From positions 11,180,419 through 11,244,418 of the forward strand of contig NC_081153.1 of assembly GCF_958295425.1 (NCBI RefSeq): 64,000 nt of DNA, read 5' to 3'. Below are positions 11,431 through 24,100 of the stretch, piece after piece. This DNA is from Solea solea (lineage: Eukaryota; Chordata; Actinopteri; Pleuronectiformes; Soleidae). Made by a program: the position numbers and the translations under genes. Each line of letters starts with the position of its first letter. Position 1 is the first letter of the stretch. The notes under the pieces were generated by a model. It was not told the origin of the DNA. It searched no databases and saw nothing but the letters and a program-made list of their open reading frames with translations.

Positions 11431-11675
11431 ATACTTGTTCTCTATTGAATTGTACGAATGATAGTGTTTTCAATCATTGATTCTGATATTTATTTAAAGA
11501 GAAGTGTCAAAAGCCAGCGCTCTGAATCACTCCTTCTTCACTGTTGTTTAAGTGTGAATACCCTAAGTATCACAACCACATTAAACACCCTTTTTGAGAC
11601 TAATTAGGCAACTTGATTGTTTTTCCCCCCGGTTAATTAACAATGATCTTTCTTTTTCTCTTAATGAATCAATAG

Positions 11676-11770
11676 CCATCCATCCATTTTCCACCGCTTT
11701 TTCCTCCACATGAGTCAGCTGACATACGGGGCCATGCACACAGTAGAGACAACCACTACACCTCACTCTT
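11676..11770 (-). repeat. CCTGTCCAGGGT-family repeat, internally deleted copy
   Basis: On the minus strand the segment ends with CATGTGGAGGAAAAAGCGG, then TGGAAAATGGATGGATGG, the characteristic end of a very common fish repeat, preceded by TATGTCAGCTGA and GGTTGTCTCTACTGTGTG. The CCTGTCCAGGGTGTACCCC core present at about 21073-21091 has been lost by deletion. Confidence 0.55.
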
Positions 11771-14700
11771 AACATGTTTTGGTGAACCTACAGAGTATGT
11801 AGCCTTCAGTTAGCGTCAAATCTCAAAAGATGTTTACTTTGTCCATGGTGGGCTATTGTTAAAAACATGGTTGGTCTAAATGGCATGACCCGGCTACTGA
11901 TAAATAAATATAAAATGCTAATTTTAAGGATAATGAAAGACAATAATAAGGTTTATTAAGTCAAGACTTATTTGAGAATTATTATTGATATTGATACGTT
12001 GATTTGATCTGTCCTTGTTACACCTTCTCTCTCTTTTTTCCTCTGTCCCCCAACTCTCCTGTGACCTTTGTGTCAGAGTATTTTCTCTCCACTGATGCCT
12101 ATAGTGTTTACTCATCATGTGAACTGCTGGACGTCTTTCTTTCTTCGCATTACCAGGCAAGACGCCCTGTAATATTTCATTATCGAACTGTTAAGCATTC
12201 TGCAGCATTTGCTAAGAAAAGTGTAAGTGTATTATTCTAATTATAAGAATACTGAACAATAAGAAAGGAAAAGTGACAGCAACATACAGCAGATCCACTC
12301 AGAGACGGTAAACGACACCGACGGCAGTGAGTAGAAAAATACCATGATCTCAGATGACTGCAGTTGTAAACTATTTTCATTTACCACCAAACTATGTGAG
12401 GTCTTGCGGCGCGTAGCCTCTGCAAAAAGGGAAAAGCTGCAGACCATGCAACTTTCTCTGTGATTCGGTCGTGATCTATCATGGTCTGACAGTTATTGAA
12501 TAATCAATTGTCCTTGCCAAATGTCAGCACAGTGTGTCAAGTCCAATCAAAGCAGCAAATTTGAACAATAACTGTCATTGCGCTCATGTTCACTGTATGT
12601 CTGTGTGTGTAGGGGAAGCACGACTGTGTCATCTGACATTTTAACTTGCAAACGTTGAAGTGGACGGACACACTTAAAGTATATCATTTTTTTCTACTGA
12701 GAGAAAAGATGAGACAGAGATGTAGTGTCAAATAAACACTTCGACCACAAACTAATAAAAAAAGTAGTTTAGCAATTCAGTGAAAACCTTTCTTGCCATT
12801 CACACAAACATACCATTGTATGTGGTTCGAAGGTTATCACCTTGTGAATTATCATTCTGATAAACAAAAATTTTTTTTTTTTTTAAAGAATCCCTCTTGT
12901 CCTTGTCTTTATTGCCTGTGATGCGTGATAAAATATGGCGTTGCATTTAAATACATCAAAAGTAAGATTATTAGATTTGATACCAAGATCCTACCAGGAA
13001 AAAGAATGTGGAATTTCTGATATTCAACCAGCATGATCAAAAAAAAAAAAAATCACTTTTACGATAAGACAAAGGAACACTGAGAAGCTTAAGTAAAAGC
13101 CATTAAAAATTAAAGAAGCAGGAGTGGGAGCTGACTTGGAAAAGGTCAACCTTAACACTGGTATTTTCTAACTGCAGGAAATGAAAGACCACAGAGATTC
13201 ACTGTCACCAGCGCAGGTTCAGGTTTGCGTCATATTTAATACTTACATATGTTTGACCCATCAGGTACTGTACACTTTGTTTAAAGGGTAAAGCTGTTGT
13301 AATTTTAAATCATCACTGTGCTCAACAAATCCCCACGGAGAGGATCAAATCTACAATTCCTTCGCCGCATTCCTCTTCCTCGTGGAGTTTATTCTGCTTT
13401 ATTCCAAAATTGCACATATGAATCACACATAAAGTCAACCAATTCAATTGCACACATTTTCATACCTCCATACCTTTTCACGGCAACTCTTGGTTGTGCT
13501 TTTTTTTGGTAAAGCAAGAGTTACAAGGGCTTTGTGGACATGCCGTGTGTGTTGTGTTACTGTGATTGGCAGAGAGTCAGTGAGTGTGTGTGTGTGTGTG
13601 TTTCTAGCCATGGAGATGAAAAAACAATAGCGCAGTTCTTTATTGTTTTGGCGTTGCCTACAGCATACAGTAGCCCTTACATGGGGGTCATTACAGTACT
13701 TTTAAATTTTAGAATTTAACTTGACGTCCAATTGTGTTATTTATTTAATTGCCGTGTTCCCTGCAGGTAAGAACATACACTACACAGCAACAAGGAAAAA
13801 GCATGTGGAGGATGAAACGCTCTCACTTCTGACCTTTCAAACCACTTTTCACTCGCTCAACCTTGTCCTGTGTGGATTCAAGATGTTTTTTTTTTGTTTT
13901 TTTTATAGAGAACGTTGAGCGCTGAATGCACAACGTTGCTGCTCTTCAAGTAGCAGAACTGTACCTCAGCTGGCACACCACCAACGACAGACACACAAAC
14001 ACTGATCTACCTATTGTGATTGCTGCCCTGGCCTCCCTCTAATTGGCAATTAAACAGTGCCCACAAAGCAATCAGGCAATGGTCAGGACAGATGTGACGC
14101 GGGGAAGAAGGGGGTTTGTTTATGATTTTCTTGGCAATAACTTCAGCTCCTTTGTAGAGGAGGATGAATCATAATGAGGCGAATTGCACATGAGCTTTGT
14201 TTTTTTGCTGCAGACAATTCGGCTTGTTAGGGTGCCATCCTATATCCTATATGTTGATGATTACACAAAGCCATACAGTGAATGGTAAAACACAATTGGA
14301 AAGGTTATGTTAGCTGCAGGAGAAACATTGTCACGGGAATAACCAAATTACCGCAGAAGCCTGAAACTCTTACTGTATCATATTGAAGACACATTATTGT
14401 GCGCATGTGTGCGTGTTAGGACAGAGAAGTTTATTTCAGTCACTATTCTGCTCGGTATTTTTTTAAGCTTTTCTTTGAAGTTATTCTTGAGTGTGTTGCC
14501 CGGATGGGTGTTAATTAGGAAACAGTCATTTTCTTTTGTTGCCTCTGCCTAATATCAAAGCTCCGTTCTGGGGGAATGGAAACTGCACATCACTGCACTC
14601 GCTTGACACAGAGTGGGATGGTGTTTTTTTTTTGCTCCAAAATATTTCATTGCATCCAAATAAAATGGAAATGTACATTTTACTTTATAATGCCACTAAA

Positions 14701-14922
14701 TAAATAAAAAGAAAACCAACCTCGTGCATGTCACCTGACTTCTGTCGTAGCTGTTCTAAGCTATCACTCAAAAACAAATTATAAATCTGACACATGATGG
14801 GGCGTGCTGGTCCCTGAAACAGCCTTCAATTTTACGTGACATGACGCTAATTATATGTACCCAGCCCCCAGAGACAGTGGCATGGCTAGTAGCCTTTATC
14901 GATCCACCCTTAATGCAGACTT
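11771..14922. other. Unique non-coding DNA
   Basis: No exon is visible. A (TG)n tract lies at 13584-13600, and T or A homopolymers occur at about 12870-12885 and 13038-13051. Stretches around 14000-14330 are unusually free of simple repeats and carry homeodomain-type AATTA cores, but no conservation can be judged from one sequence. Confidence 0.5.
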
Positions 14923-15200
14923 TTCAAGATTCAAAGATTCAAAGTGTTTATTGTCATATGCACAGTAAAGAAACACGTTTCCCTGTACAATGAAATTCTT
15001 ACTTTGCTGTCCACTCAAAAAACACCAGCATAAAGTAAAAAGTAAAAAAAAGTAAAAAAGAGATGCTTTTGTAAAAAAAAGTATAAATATACATAAGAAA
15101 AATATAAATATAACAAGAGACTAAAATAACATATATGCATAAAATAAGTGTAAAAATATGAACTGTACATAAAGTGAACACAGATTTTAACAGTATTTCA
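14923..15200 (-). mobile_element. 5'-truncated LINE 3' end
   Basis: On the minus strand the segment ends GGACAGCAAAGTAAGAATTT, CATTGTACAGGG and GACAATAAACACTTTGAATC with repeated TTTGAATCTT units. This is a familiar 3' end of an L2-like or related non-LTR element of fish, with an AATAAA signal close to the tail. The AT-rich stretch 15015-15200 is probably older 3' UTR. No coding part is seen. Confidence 0.55.
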
Positions 15201-16942
15201 GAGTCAGAAAATCCGGAAATCGGAAAAAGAACAATGTGAAGGCCGATACAATCCAGACATCCTATATTTCGCATGTTTCACTAGATGTTGGAGAACTGGT
15301 GGTAAATAAAAAGTCAATGCATATGCACATGTGGAAACAGCTTTGTAGTTTAAAGGGTGTAAAATGACTGAATTGGACTGATATCGGTATTGGTAGATTC
15401 TTGAGGTTGTTCTGCTTTGTAATTTACAAATATTTGAGAACATGTCTGTGATGAGTCTTTGAGAAATTCACTGCCTTTACTGACACAAAAATTGTCTAAC
15501 CAGCACAATTTGATTACAAAATCATAAAAAAAACTATTGTTTAACACATAATAAGTCTTAACTATATTGTTAAACATCCATTTAATACAAAAAAACATCC
15601 GATAGCTTTCATTATTTATGACATGTTGCCTAACCTGTGGCAGGAGATTTGATTGAAATATCTTTAAAATATTAGGGTTTATAACAGCTTGAAGCGTCTG
15701 TTGCAATAAAGCTGTAATCTGGGACTTTAGCACATTTAAACAAGAGGAAATTAAATAGCAGGCGATTTCAACAATGTAAACCAAGGTCTGGTCTAAATAT
15801 AAGTCGATCCCTTATTGAATCACCAAACATGATTTCCTGGGTAAAAAATTGTATGAGGAGAAAGAAAATCATCATTGCATTGTTAATGGCGATAATTTAG
15901 CAATATATTAATGGATAATCATTTATAGTTTACTAATAGTCATGACATGACATGTACTTGTGAGATGTGCAACTGCAACCGATGAGCGATGAATCGCAGC
16001 AGTCGCACAAATTTGGTTACTGAAATAAATCCTTATAAGAGCAGAAATGTGAGCGATGGTCCTGATGATGACAAACGTGGCATTTATATGCTCATGAGCA
16101 ATCATAAGCAGGCAATCAGCTGTGTGTAGGAAAGCAACAATCAGCGCTGATGGAAAATGATGGCTTCACGTTGATTGGGGAGGTCAAACAAAACACACGC
16201 ATTTAAAAAAAAAAAAAAAAAACAAGGCCGGATGCATCAAGAACCCCTCGCCCTGATGAACTGGTCACATTGATCAGTCTGAGACAAGTGCTGTGTTTGT
16301 GTGCTCTCTGGATTGTTGCTCAATAAGAAAAGAATGTTCCAAAATACCAGCAGGAGTAGATAAGAAAATCAGTGGTAGAGCCATTTCAGATTGGGTTTAA
16401 CAATTATTTATGAGTTGCCGCTGGTGGTGGGTGGATGTAATTAAGGTGGTTAAAGTGACACATTGTAGGATTTCAACCTTCAAATAATGGCTGCAAGATT
16501 ATTTTGCATGGTCTATGTGAAGTGAGAACGTGGTGGTGGGGGTGGTAGCACCTCTGCCAAGCCTAAGCAGGTCTGCGTCGCCTGCGTTGGGACTCTAGCG
16601 TTTGGTTTCAGGTCTACTTTATGACACATCTCCCCCACAACCCCCTTCGCCCAGCTCGAACCAGGAAGCATACAAAGCGACACACTTACATGGATGGAAA
16701 TGTCCACTGAGTGGATGTCACGGCAGAGCGACAAGGGTTAAGGAGAGTGATAGAATAAGAGGGACAAGGGAGAATATTGGTCTGGCTTTCACTCGCGCCG
16801 GTGGAATACTGAACCAAAGGCGACCTGGTCCTTTTACTGTTGGACTAGTAAGTGAAGCTTGCTGTGTCAGGTCATGTTACTGAAGTCGTCTCGTCCTCTC
16901 CTTCACAAGGCAAGGGATTCAAACAATGTGTATACATGAGTT
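15201..16942. other. Unique non-coding DNA
   Basis: The longest minus-strand frame in the area (15350-15784) begins with TTG and is AT-rich with no domain. An A18 run lies at 16205-16222 and a 12-bp perfect palindrome TGCTCATGAGCA at 16089-16100. Nothing here supports a gene. Confidence 0.5.
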
Positions 16943-16960
16943 TATATATGTGTGTATGTG

Positions 16961-17010
<50 letters not shown>

Positions 17011-17021
17011 CATATATATAT
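16943..17021. repeat. (TA)n microsatellite with TG/CA interruptions
   Basis: About 80 bp of alternating TA with GTATG and CATA interruptions. Such tracts are unstable and prone to cruciform extrusion. Confidence 0.9.
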
Positions 17022-17269
17022 TCTTTTTTCAACCTGACTATATGTAAGAGGTAAAATGGGTTAGTAACCCCCTTACCATAATTTACCAAACAGTTAAAGG
17101 CACTGAGAGTGTTATACCAACACCGTGTTTGAGGAGGAGTTATGCTAATTATGGCTCCTGTGCATCACAAAGCCATATTTTTAGACACACCTATCATTTT
17201 TTGAAGAAGAGAAGCTATTTTCAGTTTTCACTCCATAATTCATGACTCTACACGTGCAATTTTTTTTTA
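17022..17269. other. Unique non-coding DNA, SINE flank
   Basis: AT-rich sequence ending in a T8 run directly before the SINE head. No recognised feature. Confidence 0.5.
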
Positions 17270-17420
17270 CAGTGGCTCAGTGGTTAAGACCCTACCTTGT
17301 GTACGAAAGACATCATGGTCGCAAGTTCGATTCCACCCCTGGCTAACTGTACTTGATTCCATTGTAAGTCGCTTTGGATAAAAGCGTCTGCTAAATGACA
17401 TGTAATGTAATGTAATGTAC
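17270..17420 (+). mobile_element. tRNA-derived SINE with LINE-type tail, full-length copy
   Basis: The head carries an RNA polymerase III A-box-like TGGCTCAGTGG (17273-17283) and a B box AGTTCGATTCC (17324-17334), about 40 bp apart as in tRNA genes. The tail AAGTCGCTTTGGATAAAAGC plus GTCTGCTAAATGAC is the L2-like 3' end shared by many teleost SINEs and their partner LINEs, followed by (TGTAA)n at about 17400-17418. It does not fold as a functional tRNA: the anticodon region is replaced by SINE-specific sequence (GTGTACGAAAGACATCATGG). A nearly identical copy lies on the other strand at 51030-51160. Confidence 0.85.
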
Positions 17421-17910
17421 ATGTTCTCAGCCACTATTTTCCATCATACTGTATATAACGTATGAAAACAAGATATGCTTTTTCCATAGTTAGTTTTTGT
17501 TTCTAATATCTAATAAAAATAAAACAACAAGTAATCCTATTTGTATAAAATGCTATACTATAGGCTATTGTACGTGGTCTGAAGACATGGTTGTATATTA
17601 GTCCTGCTTCAGAGTGTAATGGCATTGTTGGCTTGTCAAAAACAGTTGTCACAAACAATACCATTTACCAACTGTGGGGGGAACTCAATAAAAAATAAAT
17701 GTAATTTGTTTGTTATTGCCAATTACCTCTTAACAATTGATGGTATCACTATGATCAGTGCTACTATACCAGTGTTTGTTAAAATGAAGAGCATGCTAAT
17801 CTTGATCCTCTTTCTTATCATAAAATACACATTTTGTGATAATAATAATATTTTTTTAATTCCTGATTCAACCAACCTACATTGTGACTCATGCAGCGCC
17901 TGCATATTTT
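17421..17910. other. Unique AT-rich non-coding DNA
   Basis: No exon or recognised repeat. The open frames on both strands at 17619-17912 overlap and lack domains. Confidence 0.5.
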
Positions 17911-18060
17911 AGAATAGAATAGAATAGAATAGAATAGAAATACTTTATTCATCCCCAAGGGGAAATTGTTTTAACATAGCAGCAATACAAACAAATATTA
18001 TAAACATAAAATGTAAAATGTGCAACAGTGAGAAAAAAAAAAAAGAAAGTGCAATAATAC
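17911..18060 (-). mobile_element. 5'-truncated LINE 3' end with pentanucleotide tail
   Basis: The plus strand begins with (AGAAT)n at 17911-17939, then TACTTTATTCATCCCCAAGG and GGAAATTG. On the minus strand this is a CCCCTTGGGGATGAATAAAG 3' end with a (TATTC)n tail. The core matches the 8983-9006 module, so both belong to one LINE group with different tail repeats. No coding sequence remains. The right limit is approximate, through the A-rich GAAAGTGCAATAATAC stretch. Confidence 0.65.
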
Positions 18061-18814
18061 TACATGTACGGGCTAAATGTTTTACTTTTCTAGTGTCATA
18101 TTTTCAATGATAGTGAATAAATTGTTAAATGACAGGGTTTCCCGCCCCAACTGAGGTTTAAATCACTCATTTCATGGATCAAGGAGCTTTTGCTATGTCT
18201 CTGACCAGTCACATTCATCTCTTTTATATTTGAACCCTTTATGTCAGAGTTGGCAGAGGGAGCAGAGGTTGCATGTCCTATAGTTTCTGTGAGCACACTG
18301 CTGTGTCCATCACACTGTGTATATCTCCACTGATGGGAAAAGTGCACATTTTTTCCCTGAAATCCTAAACGTACACAGATATTTCTTGCTCATAATTCAA
18401 TTTCCAATAATAAGGCTAAAACACACACACAAGAGAATCATTAATAATTTCCCCCCTTTTTTTCTGTACTGCCTGTCACTAGATTTACTTTTATCTAAAG
18501 GGCAATTTAATCGGGAGAGGGAAAACTACTTTTATCCCTGTGCCCCTCCCCTCCTTGTCCCTCTGTCTTTTTCACTCCCTGCTTTGTTATAACATGATAA
18601 TGCTTTGTTCAGTTCGTGCTATTCACATAGAGGGGAAAAAAAAAAAGTTTTGGGAACTGAGTCGGAGTCTGTTGGCCTCCTCCAATAGAGAAATTAAATT
18701 AATAAAAGAAGTGTGGTTTGCCGAGATAGAGCACTTAAAAGAACGTACGAGGATAGAAGTGAAATCCTCTTCCTCCACCTCAATTGCTTTGCCGCTGTCC
18801 TTTTTTCTTTAAAA
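18061..18814. other. Unique non-coding DNA
   Basis: No exon or recognised repeat. Pyrimidine-rich around 18450-18590. Confidence 0.5.
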
Positions 18815-18862
18815 GTGTGTGTGTGGGTTTGTGTGTGTGTGTGTGTGTGTGTGCATGTGTGT
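18815..18862. repeat. (GT)n microsatellite
   Basis: GT run with one GGTTT and one GCAT interruption; the longest pure stretch is about 18831-18853. Confidence 0.95.
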
Positions 18863-18960
18863 TTTCTAGGCCTCACCTTCCCGAGGTTTAAATCCTCAAA
18901 ATCCCTTTTTGTTGGATGATGGCCTGTATTTCTCTTGTATGGTATGGGTAGGATTTCTCC

Positions 18961-18985
18961 CAGCAGCAGCAGCAGCAGCAGCAGC
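18961..18985. repeat. (CAG)8 trinucleotide repeat
   Basis: Eight perfect CAG units. Frames that read it as poly-Ala or poly-Cys on the minus strand have no supporting coding context, so it is treated as non-coding. Confidence 0.95.
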
Positions 18986-19014
18986 CACTTGTGTGCAGTG
19001 TGTGGAAGAGTTCA

Positions 19015-19032
19015 ACACACACACACATACAC
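19015..19032. repeat. Short (CA)n tract
   Basis: CACACACACACATACACA, a minor microsatellite close to the CAG repeat. Confidence 0.85.
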
Positions 19033-19701
19033 AGGCAGTGCCTAATAACTGCTCCATATGCAAATGTGTATGAGTAATGGCTGCAAGGAAGACAGCAAAT
19101 GAGAACGAAGACAAAGCAGTGGGCATCAATTTTCACTTTTCAAGCATCAGCCATCTTGTCAGGTAGGTCGCCGGCTGGTGTTTGCATCTGGATATTATAA
19201 TTGAAATCCTCTATAGAGGGAGTTCAGGTATGGGAGAGTGCGTAACAGCGAGCTATCAAACAGTGAGATTGTATGTGTTCCATAACTATCACCCAGTGGT
19301 GTTCAGATATGAAGGATATGAGACAGGCAGGGGGCTGATTGTGGTGCAGTGGTGCCATCCCTCCAGGGAGGGACAGGGTTAAAGGTCTCTGCTCCCTAAT
19401 CCCTAGGTGGTAGATGTGTTTGGGATGATGGAGGTTTTTAATGAGAGCATAAAGGTCAGTGTGTATGTATGTGTGTGTGTGCACGAGTGGATGTACTCAC
19501 ACAGATTGGTCTGCAAATACGCAAGTGCCATTTGTAGTTAATATGGGGGAGAAAGAAAAAAAAAAACATCCCCCTGAATACATATTTGAGCAAAATAATC
19601 CCAGGAATAATGCCTCTAAAATGTATTATACGCGAGTGTCTGTCTTGGTATGTATATTTTCGTTAGGACAACAATATAAAGCATAGGAAGCATTTATTAG
19701 T
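19033..19701. other. Unique non-coding DNA
   Basis: No exon or recognised repeat. A short GT-rich patch lies near 19460-19485. Confidence 0.5.
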
Positions 19702-19792
19702 GATGGTAAAGGTCAGAGTAAGGGGCTAGGGAATGCATTATGTCTATGAGTGTCCTCATGAAGACTGCCGAACAAGAATGTTTGTGTGTGTT
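19702..19792 (+). repeat. Dispersed repeat with telomere-like core, copy 2
   Basis: Degenerate TTAGGG-like units (AGTAAGGGGCTAGGG) are followed by AATGCATTATGTCTATGAG, then TGTCCTCATGAAGACTGCC, then GAACAAGAATGTTTGTGTGTG. It corresponds to the minus-strand copy at 11318-11430 through GTGCATTATGT and the TG tract. The core is more decayed here. Confidence 0.6.
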
Positions 19793-20978
19793 TTAATATC
19801 TGCTCTTGTTTATGTCCACCATAGGCTGACTGAAGAGCTCCCAGTTTTCCCCACTTGGTATTGATCTGTTAATTGCACCACTTAGGTGTTAACATGAATC
19901 AGTGCTATAGTGTTGCAGCAAACGAGATACACAGGCTCGAAATTAATTACCCCAAAAATAACAAGCTGGGAACTGTTGGAACGAACGCGAGGGAGAAGTG
20001 GACCAAAGTTACACCAATGTTTTCATGATACATTTGGGATGTATGAGCTACAGGAGTCTGTTTGAAACACTCTGTCATGTGGGGATCTGAAACGAGCTAC
20101 CAAAATAGCCTGGAAGAGTGCATGTTTGTTTGGGAGGTATTTCATTTCTAGTCAGCACCATGGGGGGGGGGGGGGGGGACTTCTTATCATACTATACATT
20201 ACTAGAGAAGAGATTTTAAGCGTGCTTTCCAAGTGCTAATGTTTAAAATTCAGTTTGCTGGGAGAACATTTGCACGTACCTACATGTCAAAAGTGTTGGT
20301 CCAAATGGTTCAACCCGGGTATCTTATTTCATACATGAACATCCAGCAATAAAGGAATCAATCTCTTGCCTGCAGAGGATATGTCTATGACTCAGCTTAA
20401 GAGGCCACCGCAACAATATCTGGTCCCTGGCAGGAGAACAAGAAAATATGTGATGCCACCTCTCACTCTCATGTTTATAAAACACCTTCATCATTTGGTG
20501 ACATTATTATTGCAAGCTGGGATCCTTTTCTGCACAGAGTAATTTTTGGTACAAATATGTTTCAATTAGAAACCGAAATTTGAAGTAACACGAAAGCCGA
20601 CAATTGCAAATCTTTTACTTTTACACCATCAAACAATTCTGAGGGAAATGTCTGTTGTAGTTTAACAACGTCTAATCCTTTCCATTTCCTTAACACAAGC
20701 TCTTCTGAGGCGTCAAGCCATCATAAAGCGCTGCTTTGATTTATTTGTATTATAGTTTTTCATTTGACACACTTTCTTTTCTTATGTTTCGTTGCATTTT
20801 GCGTCTCTTCCACGGTTGACATTCTCTTAATCTCTTTGTACTCTGCTGCTTTTTAATCCGTACTTTCAATTAGTGCAATGAGTCGTGAACATCCCTGTGG
20901 TCTTGATACTTATTGTCAGTAGTTATTTTATAAGAGACAAAACAATGCCCGTAACAGGAGTCCTAAAAGATCACCGGC
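19793..20978. other. Unique non-coding DNA with G17 run
   Basis: A G17 homopolymer lies at 20162-20178. No exon, RNA gene or recognised repeat is otherwise visible. Confidence 0.5.
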
Positions 20979-21174
20979 CTCCCACAGTCCAAAAACATGC
21001 AGATTTGGGGATTAGTCAAATTGGACACTCTGGTTGTTTGTCTCTATGTGGCTCTGTGATGGACTGGCCACCTGTCCAGGGTGTACCCCACCTTTCACCC
21101 TATGTCAGCTGGGATTGGCACCAGCACCCCCGCCCCATGTGGAGGAAAAAGTGGCAGAAAATTGATGGATGGAG
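20979..21174 (+). repeat. CCTGTCCAGGGT-family repeat, long copy
   Basis: The segment reads CTCCCACAGTCCAAAAACAT and GCAGATTTGGGGATTAG, then GTTGTTTGTCTCTATGTGG, then CCTGTCCAGGGTGTACCCC, TATGTCAGCTGGGATTGG and ends GAAAATTGATGGATGG. This order is the 3' two thirds of a very abundant fish repeat with a tRNA-like head (retained in the 58436-58651 copy). The head is missing here, as expected from 5' truncation. The plus-strand open frame through it (20885-21274) is repeat sequence, not a gene. Confidence 0.7.
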
Positions 21175-24100
21175 TCTTTTCTGGCAAAATGAAGACACAT
21201 TGCTACAAACTAAACCAAAGCAAGCAGAAACACAGCATATAAAACATTGTTTTTCACATGCTGTACTCACATGAGACCTCATTGACTCATTGCAAAAACA
21301 CAGATGTCTTAAAAAGATGACGGCCTGGCATGACAACACACTGCTAACAAACGGTGGCCCTGAAGACAGCACAATACTAACCTGCTCTCTTGTTCCTCTA
21401 GGATGGCACTGCAGAATAAAATTCAACCTTGACTGCAGTAATTACAGGCTACACATCACCACCCACCAATTACCGTGCCACATTTTGATTAGTTTGTTAC
21501 TGCAAACATGAGCCAAGGCATTCTGTGCGAGCAACAACGAGAGAAAGACTTTGAGAGTTCCGAGAAGAGTGTGTAATATTTGTGAGAATGAAGGTTATAC
21601 TTAAAACAAACAGCATACTTGAACTCAAAGAAATACAAATAATCAATGGGGTGTGGAAATCAGGAAGATCAACCAAGAAAGATGTTCATGGATCAAGATC
21701 ATGCATCCATCTTGACAACTAAAACACAAAAAACAATGCACCAATACCAATCAAAAGGCATTACCATGACAAAATAGAGCTTCCCATAGTATTCCGATGG
21801 CCATACAACAAATTATCTATCAGCCATTGATAAGCATCTTACCAGAACCTTGGATCTAGAGGAGGAACTTAATCATGAGACACTGCTAGCAGAACGGGGC
21901 GAACAAAGAGGTAGACAATGACAGCGAGAGTTGTTCTGCTGCAGATTTGTTCCTGACGTATAAAATGAATGCATATTACACAAGGAAATGAGGGTAGTGG
22001 TCCCTATGGAGTAAAATACAACCACTAACCCTGCAAGTGGACAAAAGCAGAGTCCATCCACAAACTTCGCTAAACTCCATACAAAGCAAATAAAAAGTTA
22101 CAAAAAAAAAAAACATTTGAAAGACCTAACTGCAATTATTCCTTATCATCACTTATCTACCCAGACTGTACCATAAGCCAAGACGCCCTGAGGTGCGCTA
22201 GGAACCTCGACTGCAAATTGCAGCAGCTACACTTCCTCCCCTACCAACCTGTGCACAGCCTGAGGCCCTCAGACAAAAACCTGCTGGCTTTTCCTGTGCC
22301 TAGATTTCAGATTAGAGGGGTTGTGCCTTTACTGTTAAGGTATCACAAGCTCTACTATGACATGAGGAGCCTGTACTTATAAAATCAGTTTTTGTTTCAC
22401 TAATTCTTAATACGTTTCCTTTGAATAATGTATGTATTGTGTATCATCATATGACATATATGCTTTTTGTTCCATGTAAAGTGATTTAAAAAAGGAAATT
22501 GAGGGTAAATCAAGGGTCTGCTTCTGTCTCTCAAACACTTCAGCTGAAACTCTCTGCCTTTCCTGCAAGACACGGTATGTCTTAATGCCTATCAGGTGTA
22601 TGAAGGTGATATTTGCTATGACTATGGAAGGGACAGGTTCAAAATCTCACAATGAAAGTGACACCCCATTTATAAACATCACAGGGACTACCTTTGCAGC
22701 AAAAGCTTAACAGCTTTAATGTTGAGCTATATGAAGCATCTGTTCCCCATCAATCCACATTGTGCAGCCACAGATTCCTACACCTACAGCTCCCATTTTT
22801 CCAATCATTTCTTCAAGGCATCTACTGTGTTGTTTCACTTCTTCACTTATGCCATCGCTGGCATATTTTCCTCTTTCCCAGATGGTGGCTGATCTGGAAG
22901 ATGTCTCACTCCACTCCCCTCATATGGAGCCCCTTCTCTGGGCAGAGAGTCTGTTGAACCTCTCCCATTCATTCCAATTTTTGGCTGGCTGGGGTGAAGC
23001 CAAAGCCCAGATCTGGTCCTCATGAGGACACATCCCACTTAACGTTTGTGCAGGGCCATCGCCAGAAGGCTGGGCTGGAATAACACACAAATACACTATC
23101 TCACTAATACAAATTCCATGTCATGGAAAGGTATGGGTTACACATGCTATCAATCCCATGTGGCCTGCTGCCACACCAATTAACGATGCTCATTTTCCCT
23201 CATTGGTTCCTGAAGCCATCCCATTATAGCTATATCGTTGCATTAGAATATATATTACTTTAATAGATTCAATTTCATGATTACACAGATAAATATTAGA
23301 TAATCCCCACGGGTGTTCACGGAAAGTTGTCAGCCAGGATACATGATACATATTAGCATTTTTCCGCGCTATGCATATGGGGATGACGTGACGTATGTAC
23401 AAGATTGAATGCATGAGTTGTTGCCATGGGAGGTAATGCGAAAATGCGAGCAAAGGGTTTCTCTCAGCTTATTAAAATGCAGCTATACGCGGCGCACACT
23501 TAAATGGATAACGAACATACTTGGTGCACGGGGACATGAGGGATGGCAAGAAATTACTCGGGGCGAAAGTGACGCAGAGAGACGTTGCACGAATCAAAGC
23601 AGGGTTGAGACATTATATAGTTATATAGTGAGGCGCATCGAGCAGTGTTCATAAAGTTTTATTGGGATGTAAAATTTGCTGATTGTTTATCATCCAAGAA
23701 CGAGGGAGTTGAAATTGGCCAACAAAGCCATTGTGAGGAGCGACTATTAATTGCTGTGTGCGCTGTAACCACCATGGGTGTAATGATCAAGTGTGGATTG
23801 TTTCAATCAATCTTGGCATGATCTGATGAGCTCTGAAAAGCCACACACTGATGGATTTCTGTAGGAATTAGGCCTCAAGATAGATGACAATTAAATAGTG
23901 TAAATAAATGTGAAAATCTGAAAGAGGATGAAAGGGAGTTGCAGAGAAATGACAGTGGGGGTACACTGATGGAGGAAAGGCACACATGGATGAGGGTATG
24001 TCTAACTAACAGACACATTCACACGCGCACACACATACACACACATCAACTGAATAAGCAGCAGGGCTATGGAGTGTAAGCAGGTGTCCTATGGGAGAGA

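Noticed and set aside
15350..15784. 144-codon minus-strand open frame
   Set aside because: It begins with TTG rather than ATG, is AT-rich and low in complexity, and matches no family I recognise.
17270..17345. tRNA gene suggested by A and B boxes
   Set aside because: The anticodon arm is not tRNA-like and the sequence continues into a LINE-type tail with a second copy elsewhere, so it is a SINE.
18961..18985. Coding poly-Gln/poly-Ala tract from (CAG)8
   Set aside because: All frames through it are short and lack any exon context; it is a simple repeat.
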